A stretch of DNA of 64,000 bases from Ulota crispa (Eukaryota; Streptophyta; Bryopsida; Orthotrichales; Orthotrichaceae), in contig OY987251.1 of NCBI GenBank assembly GCA_963920765.1, positions 5,830,501-5,894,500 of the forward strand, written 5' to 3'. The notes beneath the pieces were generated by a model. It made no database searches, had not been told where the DNA came from, and saw only the letters and a list, made by a program, of their open reading frames with translations. The position numbers and the translations under genes were made by a program. Of this stretch, positions 23,634 through 35,500 are shown piece after piece (position 1 is the first letter of the stretch; each line of letters begins with the position of its first letter).

Positions 23634-25311
23634 CGTGGCTCAACATAGCTGGCTGCTACTTTTTGTTATATAATTTGCGGAACTAGGACAAGTTGCTGGA
23701 CCCGCAACTGTGTCTTTTACAGTTGAGACTTATAGATCATTACAGGTATACAGGAAAGATGAAGTTTGTGCATCTTCTAGATGCCAGCTTCTCCGAGCTT
23801 TTCTTTTTCTTTTTCTTCTCCTTTTTGGGTGTACTACCATTTAATCCCACTGATTATTACCAGGGAATTCGAACTGAGCTTATTTTCCTTTCTCACAGCT
23901 TAAGTTTGCTATACTTCTATTGTCTGGATTTCGATTTTTTGTTGCTTGTGCCTTGTAATGCTAGATTCTTGCTATTAGGTACATGGGTTTGAATTTAATG
24001 TTACCATGGCTAAATAATTTTGCTATTACAAAGATGGGTTTGAATTTATTGACTTTAGAATCCAAGGGAGGAGGCTTTGTATTGAGAAAGGGTATCTTTG
24101 AGGAAGTTTGACCAGGTACTTTACTCAAAAAGCAAACCAATGCTACAAAAATAAGGCCTCTTGTAGCGTAACTGCTTGTTGTTGTTACCAAGCCAAAATA
24201 ATATAGTGATAGAGACTCAATGATTTAAAGTACTCCACAATAGATGACCTCCTTGCTTTGTTGTGCACACCTTCACCATTCTTGACATGGGGTGTCTAGA
24301 AAAGAGTTGTTTGTAGCACTATTTTCCATTTGTTTTTGGGACGGTGGATCCTAGATAATTTAAAGTTAAAAGTATATTACACCTAAGTTGTTTCATTGAA
24401 TTTTGGACCTTTTGTGGGTGTAGTTATGAATTTTCAAAGTTATGTACGCACCAAATTGTGTTTTTACACTAATAGCAAACTTACTTATTTCTATTGTTCT
24501 AGGCGCGTTGATTAGGAGACTTCTTTTTTGTTGATGTTCAATAAAAATCTTGATGTTCAAAAAAATCAACAATTTTCTAGTCAACATCAACAAAAAAGTA
24601 TCCTCATCAATGCGACCAAAACAAACAGAAAAAAAAAAGAGAGTTCTACTACCAAATTTACTTTATAATAATTTAGATATATTTCTAGTAATGCATCATC
24701 ATTTGTAAGGTAGTGTCACATGCACTATGGTGCGTGACATCATAAACCAACAAACTATGGAAAGTGGCCAAATTCCCGGGTAGTTTATTTTATTGGCTTT
24801 CAATTGTGACCTACTCCACTATCAAGATGACACCTCTTGGACTTGTCACGATGAACGTAAATGCGTTGGCCAAGTAGCATGGTTCCACTTTGGATTTTTA
24901 TAAATTTAGTCAGTCAACTTGTTAATTTCATGCAAATTAATTATTAACATTGAGGCAATGAGTGCTAGGGTGGCCAATTCTTTGCCCTCTTAGTGTAAAA
25001 TGTCCAATAGGTACCATTTTTGAATGATGATAACCTTTCTTTGGCACACAAGAATTCTAATTTCTATTAGTAACTTTTTTCCTAACATCTCATTGCTTGT
25101 AGTTACGAAGAGATATAATTTTTTGAGGGTTGCTATAATTAGTCAATATGATTGTTACATCTTTGTTGGTTTTTGGTGGCACGCACTATAGCATGAATAA
25201 ACTAGTCTAGCTCTTGGAATTTCTTGCTTGCAAAAGAAATGTGGTTTGGGTTACCTAGTGAAGTCGAGAGTTACCGGGTGAATTTGGGGTTTGCCTGATG
25301 AATTCAAGGGT
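23634..25311. other. Trehalase downstream spacer
   Basis: The first few hundred bases after the trehalase stop are probably its 3' UTR. The rest is AT-rich with one hairpin (24504-24614) and no recognisable gene. Confidence 0.6.
24504..24614. repeat. Inverted repeat (hairpin), about 33-bp arms
   Basis: GCGTTGATTAGGAGACTTC on the left and AGTATCCTCATCAATGCG on the right, continuing inward through TTTTTTGTTGATGTT, form an imperfect hairpin with a loop of about 45 bases downstream of trehalase. Possibly a small foldback element. Confidence 0.55.
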
Positions 25312-25507
25312 CATAACATTGTTAACCTTCACTAGGGGTTCCCTTTTGCTCCCCAAATATGAGGGACCCCAGCAAATGCCCATTCCCTAACTTTGGCTGA
25401 GGACCAATCAACTTTGAGGATTTATAATCAAAAGCTCCCCAGGTCTATAGCGAGGAATATCCCTCCACGGCTGGGGGTAAGAATAAAAGGTGGTGAACAA
25501 TGTTATG
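25312..25507. mobile_element. CATAACATTGTT-family MITE, 196 bp
   Basis: Same 12-bp termini as 2333-2521. The flanks TGCCTGATGAATTCAAGGG (left) and TGCCTGATGAATTCAAAGGG (right) are repeated, so a 20-bp direct repeat brackets the element. Confidence 0.78.
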
Positions 25508-25635
25508 GTTGCCTGATGAATTCAAAGGGATTGAGGTAACGGGCCCGGAAAAGAGCCCGCAATGCAGTAACAAGTCGCAACTGCATTACCGTGGACCGAG
25601 CAATCCTCTCCACTTGATGTACAAAGAAGGATTAA

Positions 25636-25994
25636 CCCTTAAAGGATTGACGGGTGACCGTGCCTGAATCAAGGCGCAGCCCATGAAGAATTCACTATTC
25701 AATCCCTCTATAGCAGTGTGACATGTGCCCATAAAGGCCAATATTCTTCCCAAAAGTGCAAAAGTCAATAATGCCCTCACGAAAATTGTAGGAAGGGCAG
25801 CAAAAGGGTAGCACAAGACATTTACATCTCTTCACAAATTGAAGTTTAAACAAATATGGAGGCATGCGATTTCTGACATTCAGAGATTGAGCACATCACC
25901 CTGACCACTTTCAGAAGAAAAAAAATTGAAAAAAACATGATTTTGCTTCGTAAGCACTGAAAGGACGATTTTCGACCTCATGGACGTTTAGGGG
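25636..25994. mobile_element. TTAA-flanked MITE, 359 bp class
   Basis: CCCTTAAAGGATTG on the left, GGACGTTTAGGGG on the right, between TTAA at 25632-25635 and 25995-25998. It shares its interior with 62598-62959 (GTCAATA-TGCCCTCA-AATTGTA-GAAGG). Confidence 0.82.
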
Positions 25995-26045
25995 TTAACG
26001 GTGACATTCAAAAGCGCGCGCAGCTGCTACAGCGACAACTCCGAT

Positions 26046-26970
26046 AATCATCTCCATAGATATTTTTGCGACTCCAAGAAATTGTACGTCGACACAGATT
26101 TAGGCAGATTTAGGCCTTTTGCATGATTTGCATGCTCACTTGCTGTGCAAGTCGCCATTACGCCGTGTGAATTGGCCATTACGCCGTATGAATTGGATCA
26201 GAATTAGTTGGTAGCAATGCAAGAGTATCTGTCGTTGAGCACAGCGATGGTTGCATACACGGGAAGCCAACAAGCGCGATGAGTACAGCTTTTTTTTTAA
26301 TTTAGAAACTGGCTGAAAAGCGGTGGTAAGGATATGCCGGAAGAATTATTTGAATGATGCGAAACGTAAGGTTCCTTTGGCATGAGCTTGAGTTACCCGA
26401 TCTCAATGCTGCGAGTGGTAGCGGTAGTCTAAGAAACACGACAGTTAGTGCGGTATCGTTGTGATGAAACGAGTGATGGTTGTGCACGGTGGCACAATCC
26501 TCGGGTTGAATCATCTCCACAGATATTTTGCGACTCTAAGAAAATGTAAGTTGACACAGATTTAGGCAGATTTAGGCCTTTTGCATGATTCAGTGCATGC
26601 TCACTTGCTGTGCACGTCGCCATTACGCCGTGTGAATTGGCCATTACGCCGTATGAATTGGATCAGAATTAGTTGGTAGCAATGCAAGAGTATCTGTCGT
26701 TGAGCACAGCGATGGTTGCATACACGGGAAGCCAACAAGCGCGATGAGTACAGCTTTTTCTTTAATTTAGAAACTGGCTGAAAAGCGGTGGTAAGGATAT
26801 GCCGGAAGAATTATTTGAATGATGCGAAACGTAAGGTTCCTTTGGCACGAGCTTGAGTTATCCGATCTCAATGCTGCGAGTGGTAGCGGTAGTCTAAGAA
26901 ACACGACAGTTAGTACGGTGTCGTTGTGATGAAGCGAGTGATGGTTGGCACAATCCTCGGGAAATTGGCG
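26046..26970. repeat. 463-bp direct tandem duplication upstream of PAP
   Basis: Two adjacent copies (26046-26508 and 26509-about 26970), both opening AATCATCTCCA, are nearly identical, with scattered substitutions and small indels. Each contains an internal short repeat, GAATTGGCCATTACGCCGT-like, present twice. The divergence is low, so the duplication looks young. Confidence 0.9.
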
Positions 26971-27992
26971 TGTATGCTAAGTCTGTCAACATTTTTGTCC
27001 TGGCCGTGGATTTGGTGAGACGTCTATTGTCCGTCTCCTGCTAACACGCTTGATGACACTCAGATTTCTTTAATGTTACAGCTATGTTTGTTCAAATTTC
27101 ACATGATTGTATGTATTGTTTGTCACATTCATCAGCCGCTTCGTGTGAAAGTGACATAACAAAAGTATTTAGAGGATTGAAGGATGTATAGAGCTCTTTT
27201 CACATTTGTGAAACTCCGTGTCGTCGCTGATGAATGTAATTTTTTGTGTTAGAATCTGTTTCGCTTGTGAGATTTCTTGAAATTACAGTACTACACAACA
27301 GTATGCAACTGTAACAGAGTTTGGTGATAATGGAACAGAGTGGATGCAAATTTCCGTAGAGTTTGGTGAGGTTTGGTGAGAGAACAGGGTGTGTGACAAG
27401 AGAGAAGTGATAATAAAGCGGTTGAGTGTGTATATAGACTTTGAACAGTAAAGCTATCTTTCATCAGACAATTAAACATCCGACGTAGCGTAATGGATTT
27501 CCCCGTGGTTAATGCAATTCTTGTGTTGTGAATGTTGTGATGGAAGTTAGACGTGCATTACCAGCGTTGCACTATCTAACACGATTTTAAAGTTTTGCGG
27601 CTTGCTAGCTAGGCTTGCTTTCTGCGCAATCTGCATTGCTGCCTGATGAATTCGGTTGAGTGTCAGCACTCGATCAACGCGACTGTCATCTCCGAGAGCC
27701 TAATTGCATGGATTTCTTGTCGCTGTAAAGTTTGAATAGGATTGTGAATGTTGTCCGATCTTCCCGTAAAGATCGATAAGGTCTGTGAATGCTTGCTCGG
27801 TAGTGCCATCTTGTATAAGCTGGAATTTAAAGGTATGCGAATGCTGTTCGATATTAGCCTTCTGTATAGCTTGAAAAGGCCTGTGAAATCTGTTTGATTG
27901 TCATTTTCCACACAGTAAGGAGTGATCAAAGCGCTTTCAAGACATTCTCCGCCAATCTGTGATCAAGAAATTAGCCCGATCTTTCTAGAAGG
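26971..27992 (+). promoter_or_regulatory. Proximal upstream region of the PAP gene
   Basis: Unique sequence between the tandem duplication and the PAP ATG. A TATATA element lies near 27430 (GTGTATATAGAC), about 560 bp from the ATG, so a long leader or leader intron is possible. The start site is not fixed. Confidence 0.35.
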
Positions 27993-30687
27993 ATGGAATC
28001 ACAGAGGGCAGCGTTTGCAACGGCGATCTTCACATCGCTTTTTATCGTTTCCTGCTTGACTGTCGTGGCTGAAGTCATACACGGTAGCGATATGCCTTAT
28101 GTGCGCCCTCCCTGCGCTGCTTTGAGCAACATTCGGCAGAAAATATCTGCTGTCAAGAAGAGCGCCACTGATCCTGACCAGGTACTTAAGATCTTGCAAT
28201 CTCTTTTAGTAGAACATAAAATCGCGTGCCTCGATTCCGTATTCTCGAAATTTCTTGAAGTTGCAGGAAGACGACTGCGAAGTAGTCTAAATTGAGGTAG
28301 TTTTTAAAACTCGCACAAGCTAAGAATAACAAAAGCACGCAGATGCATGTGTCCTTGGCAGGGCCGAATTACATGAAAGTGTCATGGATGACTTCGGACA
28401 AAAGTGTGCCGGCAACTGTGCAGTATGGCACTCAGTCAGGCAATCTGTGGAAGACAGCCACCGGCGTGTCCAAGAAGTACACCTTCCTCGCTTATAAATC
28501 GGGCCTAATGCATCATGTGAAGCTTGGTCCCTTACTCGACTCCACCACCTACTTCTATCGATGTGGCGGATTTGGCCCGGAATTCAATTTCACCACGCCT
28601 CCTCGTTCTGGACCTTCTGTGCCCGTTAAATTTGCCGTGGTTGGTAGGTGCACACACTCTAGCTCCTTGTTTGTTTCATTCAACCTTAATTTGGATGTCG
28701 TTAGAAAGGCTAATTATGTTCTGGCGAGATGAGTTCAAGGTCCAGCAATGGTTTGAAGTGCAAGATTTGTAGGCGGTTTTACTAAACATGCACTATCGTT
28801 ACGATTTCCACTCCAATACTCCTTTCCACCTCCCAAAGTCTTAGCGCTATTTTCTCTCTTTTAGGTCCCCTGCAACGTTTGGATGGAAAATCGCCATTTG
28901 GCGAAACTGCAGGTTTTGCTCTTTCTTGCATAGGAAATGTCGGTGATTAGATATTGAAGATAATTTTTGTCTTGGTGATTGGAGCACAGGTGATTTAGGC
29001 CAAACAGACTGGACTGCTTCGACCTTGCAGCATGTGGCAGCCCATGACTACGACGTCCTACTGTTTGCTGGCGATTTGTCATATGCAGACTACGTCCAGC
29101 CTCGATGGGACACTTTCGGCCAGATGATGTCCCCTTACGCCAACTACAAGCCCTGGATGGTGACGCAAGGAAATCACGAAGAAGAGATGATTCCATTGCT
29201 CGTGAAAAGCTTTCTCGCGTATAATACGCGCTGGGAGATGCCCTATAATGAGAGTAGCTCTATTTCGAATCTGTACTATTCCTTCGAGGTTGCCGGTGCT
29301 CATGTGCTAATGCTTGGTTCCTACGCGGAGTTTGGCAGAAGCTCTGCTCAATACATATGGCTGCAGGTCGTCCTTCTTTCACTGTTCGAGAGTAGCGCTA
29401 TTGTTGATTTTTTTCAAACAACAGTTTCCACTGCCATCCAATACACAAATCTCCTGTATTGATACGATTTCATCCATTCTTGCATCATGGGAGTGCAAGT
29501 AAGGTCTGTTTTGCGACATGCATATCTAATATTTTTTCTCTGTTATAACACAGGCAGATTTGGCGAGAATGGATAGGGCGAAGACTCCGTGGCTGATAGC
29601 AATGCTACACGCCCCCTGGTATAATAGCAACATTGCACATCAGGGCGAGCGCGAGAGCGTAGACATGATGGCAGCCATGGAGACCTTACTCTACCAATAC
29701 AGTGTAGATATCTTGTTTGCCGGCCACGTTCATGCCTACGAACGCTCGGTATTGGTCCAGTTCCTTCAACTCGAATGCAAACACCTCAACATCTGACACG
29801 TGCTACAATGTTCATCCATTCCTGTCGTTCCGCTTGCAGTACAATTACTGCCTAAGACACAATATTCGTTAATTTGGAAAAAACACTTTCCCAAAACGGA
29901 TTTAGGGGATACTAAGATTTTCATTTGTGAGAATTTGGTGAGATAAAGTGAGTCTTTCGATAATTCCTTCAAGATGTTTCATCATTGATGTAAGGTCTTG
30001 AAGAAATCATCATAGAATTCACTATAAATCACCTCAAAACTCTCAAAAATGAAAATTCAGAAGTCCCAAAATCTAAGGTTTTTCCCAAATTAACGAATAT
30101 CGCGTTCTAATCTTGTTTTCCGCCTTCCTGTTGCGATCCATGTTTCTAGATACTTTCAATTCCTCATCCGTCACTGATTGATTCTTACGGTAATAAATTG
30201 AACAGTTTCGAGTATATCAAAACGAGTTAAACGAATGCGGCATCGTGCACATCACAATTGGTGACGGTGGCAACCGGGAGGGGCTTGCTACAGGGTATGC
30301 CTCTGATACCATTGAATGCGCAACCTTCTTGATGAGTTTGCATTCTTCTTTGCAATAGTGCAGTCTTTTGAGAATGTGTGTATTTCTGTAGCCTTTAACA
30401 CTCACTTAACTGAGCTGAGTAATCTCCAACCTCTCTTTTCTTGTCTTAACCGTTCATCTGTTATCAGTTGGAAGAATCCACAACCCTCTTGGTCAGTCAA
30501 GCGGGAATCGAGCTTCGGATTCGGGCAGCTCAACATAGCGAATGCTACCCATGCACTGTGGAGCTGGCACAGGAACCAAGACGTGGAAGCACAGGTGGCG
30601 GATGAAGTATGGTTAACGAACCTAAGGGCTATGCCCCAATGCATTAAAGAAGATGATCCGAAACGGCAATCTCCGTCCACTATATAA
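27993..30687 (+). CDS. Secreted purple acid phosphatase, 6 exons
   Basis: A binuclear-metal phosphatase that releases phosphate from organic esters, probably exported or vacuolar. Exons: 27993-28181, 28343-28643, 28990-29366, 29554-29748, 30206-30294, 30468-30687. They total 1371 nt, or 456 aa, with all phases matching. Residues 1-27 form a hydrophobic signal peptide. A fibronectin-like N-terminal domain (MHVSLAGPNYMKVSW) precedes the metallophosphatase domain, which has all five metal-binding blocks: GDLG (Asp165), GDLSYAD (Asp192, Tyr195), GNHE (Asn225), the His308 block (LHAPWY) and GHVHAYER (His347, His349). Length fits the mid-size plant class (AtPAP18/20/21/22-like, about 430-460 aa); the exact subfamily is inference. 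Intron 4 holds a MITE at 29856-30106. A 463-bp tandem duplication lies about 1 kb upstream, so it may touch the distal promoter. Confidence 0.95.
29856..30106. mobile_element. GTTAATTTGGG-family MITE, type B, PAP intron 4
   Basis: ACACAATATTCGTTAATTTG left and CAAATTAACGAATATCGCGT right, inverted. Type B interior. CTAA flanks both sides, possibly a target duplication. Confidence 0.8.
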
Positions 30688-32501
30688 ACTCTGCATCCAG
30701 GACGAGACAATCAATTGCCACTACTCAATTTCTTCTTGTTCTCAGAATCTCACAGAACAGAGTTGCTGCACGGCTGCAGATTGCAGAGTATCTGTACAAA
30801 TGCCATTCACGACTCTGCCTACATTTTAGAGTCCCGACACCACAGCTACCATACCACTACGACGATATAAGATACATTTTTCATTCTTCTATACAGTACT
30901 TCTAGTCCTTCCAGGCTGTCTACCCAACTCTGTGGGTGCAGGATAGCAGACCTAGAAGAAACAAACAGAATTCATGCCGGATTCCAAAAAGGCAAAGTTT
31001 CTTTACTACCATAAGCTGAGACAAGTTCGCCACACAGGTTAGAGCACATCTATGGATTTCAATAGCTGTAATTCTTCCGACTTCAATTCAAATTGTTGCA
31101 GTACGTATATTTTCAAGAAACTTAGAGATTTTACTACCTGATCTTGATGATACTACTTTTTCAATTTCCTGAGGGTTTTCCAAATTGGGTACATTAGGCT
31201 CGTCTAGGCTAATAAATTCCATCACAAAAAATAAAGCAAGTAAAATACAAATTCCTATGAATATATACCGAAATGGTTTATAATCCCATAATAGATTCCA
31301 TAACTTAGCTAGGCATAATAAGAAAATTCGTTAGCTGATACGGCATCTCTCCAGGACACGCATTGTTCAAGCAATGGAATGGACAATTGGATGTTTGCTG
31401 TATACAGTAGTGTATACATTGTGCGTACTAAGCCAGTTCGCACTTTCTGCGAACAGTGTGATAGAATACTCCTAGTATACCTTCGTACATCATTAAGGAT
31501 GTGAAGGACTAGAGTACATCAGGACAGCCTAGCAATAGTGTAACGGAAGTGTCTTGTAATGTACAGTCTGCACAGCTGGATAATCCATCCTTCACTACAC
31601 GGGAGACACAATTAAAGAGGAAAGAACCTTGAGGTAATTTTACTGCAAAGCTCGGCAACGTTACCAGCAGGGCTTTTTTTTCATTTTTTAAGAAGTGTGA
31701 AAGTGGCCATTTAATATGTTATAGTGGTGCTCCAAATTTCAACATTCATCTACATACTGGATAGAAAATATCACACTAGTACATATTACATGTCTATAAT
31801 TTGGTTTTCATCCACAATTTGGCAATTTCATCCAAGTTTGTTTTTTAAATTTGAAGCCTTGTAGCAATTTCATCCAAGTTTTTTGGCATTTTTTTTGACA
31901 TTTTTTAGCCAGATTTATTTTTTGGGTGCAATCTGGCACCAGAAAGCCAAAATAAAAAAAGCCCTGGTTATCAGCCAGAAGGAGTAATAGGATGCCAGAA
32001 GGCCACGGTTCCACGTGCCAAAGCAAGCGCTAACGTCTTGACATTCAATTGTAGCTTGTGCTTCAAGAATTCAAGTGCTTCTGTCGTCTACCGTAGTTGT
32101 AAAATTCGTGACGTGCATAGAAAAAACTAACCACGTGGAGGCCAACTGTGAGGAGCCATCTACCATGCATGTTCCAGAGGACTTGGAGGCAGGGTCCGAT
32201 GCTGTGCTGTGGAAGCAAGTTGAGCATTATGTAGGCAAGTATTTCACATCTATTTTCTTCTCTTGAGATTGATGTCAATATTGAATGTCTGAAACTGGAC
32301 AGCGCTGTATCTTGCTCCAACCTGACCTTGCAAGGGGGTACCCCAGGAGGCATAACTCTGTTGGCCGAAGGCGTTAGAAAACGCAGACAGGTGACGTGAG
32401 AGCAAGTCCCTTGGATCACCCAGTAAACTCCTCTAACATACCCTGAACAATAAAAGATTCCACGTGTGTCAGTGAGAGTGTGGAGCATTGAAGGAAAGTT
32501 T
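30688..32501. other. Spacer between convergent PAP and PSF1 genes
   Basis: Both genes end here, so it contains two 3' UTRs. It also holds the hAT-like MITE (31668-31966). No other gene seen. Confidence 0.6.
31668..31966. mobile_element. hAT-like MITE, 299 bp
   Basis: Inverted ends CAGGGCTTTTTTT and AAAAAAAGCCCTG are bordered by an 8-bp target duplication, GTTACCAG left and GTTATCAG right (one mismatch). The CAGGG start and 8-bp duplication are hallmarks of the hAT superfamily. It lies between the convergent PAP and PSF1 genes. Confidence 0.8.
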
Positions 32502-35500
32502 CTACATGGGAGATTCAAATTCAGTAGACCCGTGCCTTTTCTACAGTTTGAGGTAGGAAATTGAGAACATTGACAAAACTTCATCAACCGTTATGATCGT
32601 GCACGCTAGGCTAATTACTAGACAACCGGTTGAGCGTTGGAACTTATATAAGGGCCGCTTCACACTATGGCAGACCAAGTCGAGAGGCTGTGGGATTGAG
32701 TGGCCAAACTTTGTTGAGAGGCCAAAAAAATGGGCAATAAAATATTGTTTTTGGTACCTTTGGCCACCCTTAGTGTGAAGCCTCCAAAGGCCAAGTCCAA
32801 AGGCCAAACTATTAGCAATGAGTTTCCACGGCCTCTCAACTTGAATGGTCATAGTGTGAAGGCTCCAAAGGCCAAGCCCAAAGTCCAAAGTCACAACATT
32901 TACTAGACCTTCCAAATCTAACATCCAAGATCTTGTCGGCTTTTTATTATTTTGTGAAAATAATGTGACAACCTCTCAACCATAGTTTGGGTCTCCTTTT
33001 CAGCTTGACTCAAACTTCAAACTTTTCTGGAGAGACTGTCGCTTTGGATTATAAAGTTTTACCATGTACGCATTTGGAGCATGACAGCCTTTGAAATTTG
33101 GCCTCTAGTGTGAAGGGTTGAGATGCCGAACTATTGATTTCTTGCAATCTAATTAGTGGAAACCAACGACCTCTCGACCTTTGGCCATAGTGTGAAGCGG
33201 CCCTAAGACATAATCCTCTCCTCGAGACTACACCATAACCCTCAGAAGTTGGAGATCTACAGTTCTCTGAGCACAGGGAGAACAGGGATTATGACTCTGC
33301 ACCCTCGTCCTCTTTTCCAACCGCACTGGGAATGAAAGCAACAGGGAAAGGTTACGTGAAAGTACCTGGGAAATAAGAGTCTCAGCTTCACTTCGCTTCA
33401 CAAAGTGGATGGAGTTGCGCACCAAAGATGTGGATTGGTCGCCCAAGAGCACCGCCCCGATGTCGTCCAACACTCTTACTTGAATGTAAGGGTCCTTCGG
33501 TGGTGTCATATCCTAACAGAAGGTGACCTCCACAGATTCAATCAAAGTGCGCTCTCAACGTGCTTCCACACAGCAGCCGCTCAACAGCATGTTATCAATG
33601 CTTCACATGCCAAAAGTTGCTCGAGGAGCAAACAGGAGGTAACCAGAGAAAACATACAGATTATCAAATACTATAACAAAGCAAAACAAAACATGGGGAA
33701 AAATCGGGAAAAATGGGAAAAATAGGGAAAAATGAAACACTAATAAGAACAGTGTCGTAAGAGAATGCAAGAGAGCGTGTCATAACACTGTTGTAGTACA
33801 CTGTTGTAGTACAGTTTATATGGCTGCATGAGAACAGTGCATTAAAACATACTCCCTCTGTACCTCTAAAAACCTCCAAAAAGCTTCCTTGCAAAGGATT
33901 AACTGTGGTTTTAGTCTTTGTGCTAGTGACACATGCATTTTAGAATCAATATACCATCTACCAAATGTATGCCAAATCTCCAGCTTTGATGTTGTCGTTT
34001 GGGCACCCAAATTCCATGCAGAAAGTACCATATTTGTGCATGTTGCCAACTAATTTTTATTGATGATTTAATAGTAGCAACAATGGTACCTCATATGGGC
34101 AAGGCCAAGCTTGCTAGGAGAGGAATGCTCTCTAATGGCTTAACTTGCCCCCATGAGATCATTGAACATGGCAAACGCTTTCTCAGCGTTTGAAATCAGC
34201 AGAACGGAGCTTTTTAGTAGTACAAGAAATGTGTCTGATTTAGAGAGACAGAGGGAGTACTATAACAAAGCAAAACAAAGTACGGGGAGAAATGAGGAAA
34301 AATGGGGAAAAATGAAACATTAAGAATAACGGTGTCGTAGGATAATGAAAGAGAGCGTGTTATAACAATGTTGTAGTACTGTTTAAATGGCTGCATGAGA
34401 ACAGTGCATTAAAACATGTGTTCTACTTCGTTATAGAACCTGCCCTAAAACCAAAAAATAAAATAGGGATTTAGGGATCTCTAGTGGGGAGAGCTTACCA
34501 CTGTGAGATCGATGTCCAACTTTGTCATGTAGGAGCTCAAGGCTTCAGAGTAACTTTTCACAAATTCCTTCTCGGATGGATGCAGGAGCCCTCTCACATC
34601 CTCTGGGAGTACAGCGCCCAGCTGCCATCTCAAAAGTTGCAGCCTGTTTGCACGGTGATACCTGGTCCAACAACGCAAACTGTCATCTAACAACATCCAG
34701 GTTTCCTCTGAACCTGAAACAGACGCGACCAAACGTTGAGACAAAGATGATAAATCTAAGCCCCTCTCATGAAATGCGTCCCATAGGTAGCACAGGAATG
34801 GATCTGAGGTGATTCTTGAATGGACCCTCTTTAATCAAACAAGAAAAGGTGTATTCTAATGTAAGAGCAATCATATTCCTTGATTTCACCTCATTTCTTT
34901 ACAAGTTGCAAGGGAATGGTTTATATTAGACCTAGTGGTGCCTACTATAGAAAACCTTGAAAATTCATGGACAATTCAATAATGCTTCAAAAAAATATGG
35001 AAAAAATTGTGTTACATTTGGCATCCATTTCTCTTTGTCTGAAGATTAGACAGAAATCTTCTTGTCTCAAAATGTCTATGGAAAGGCAGATCAGCCCTTA
35101 AAATGTCGCTTTTCGAGCTACCTACCTTAGTGTTTATTCTTTCCGGTGCACCAGTACGTCAACACACTCCTAGAATGGGACAGGAGCAGTATAGAGGATC
35201 CACGGCGGACCTGGCGTTAAATAGAGAACTAAAAGTGATAATGTCTTATCGAAAGTATGGAGGATCCTCGTGACTTTTACAAAATCAAAGATCAATGGTA
35301 TCAATCCCTAGGAGACCCCTTTTCCTTGTGGATATTTTTACCACACCCTGTGAGAGGCAGGCATTCCAGCCTGATCACAAAACCTGCTCGCACTACACTA
35401 TAGGGTTCGTGATTTACGAGCTCCTTCAAAAAGCACCCTGACGCTGAGATCAAAGCATAAGCCCAAACCCTAAGGTATGTTGAGTTTCCTCCTCCGGGCC

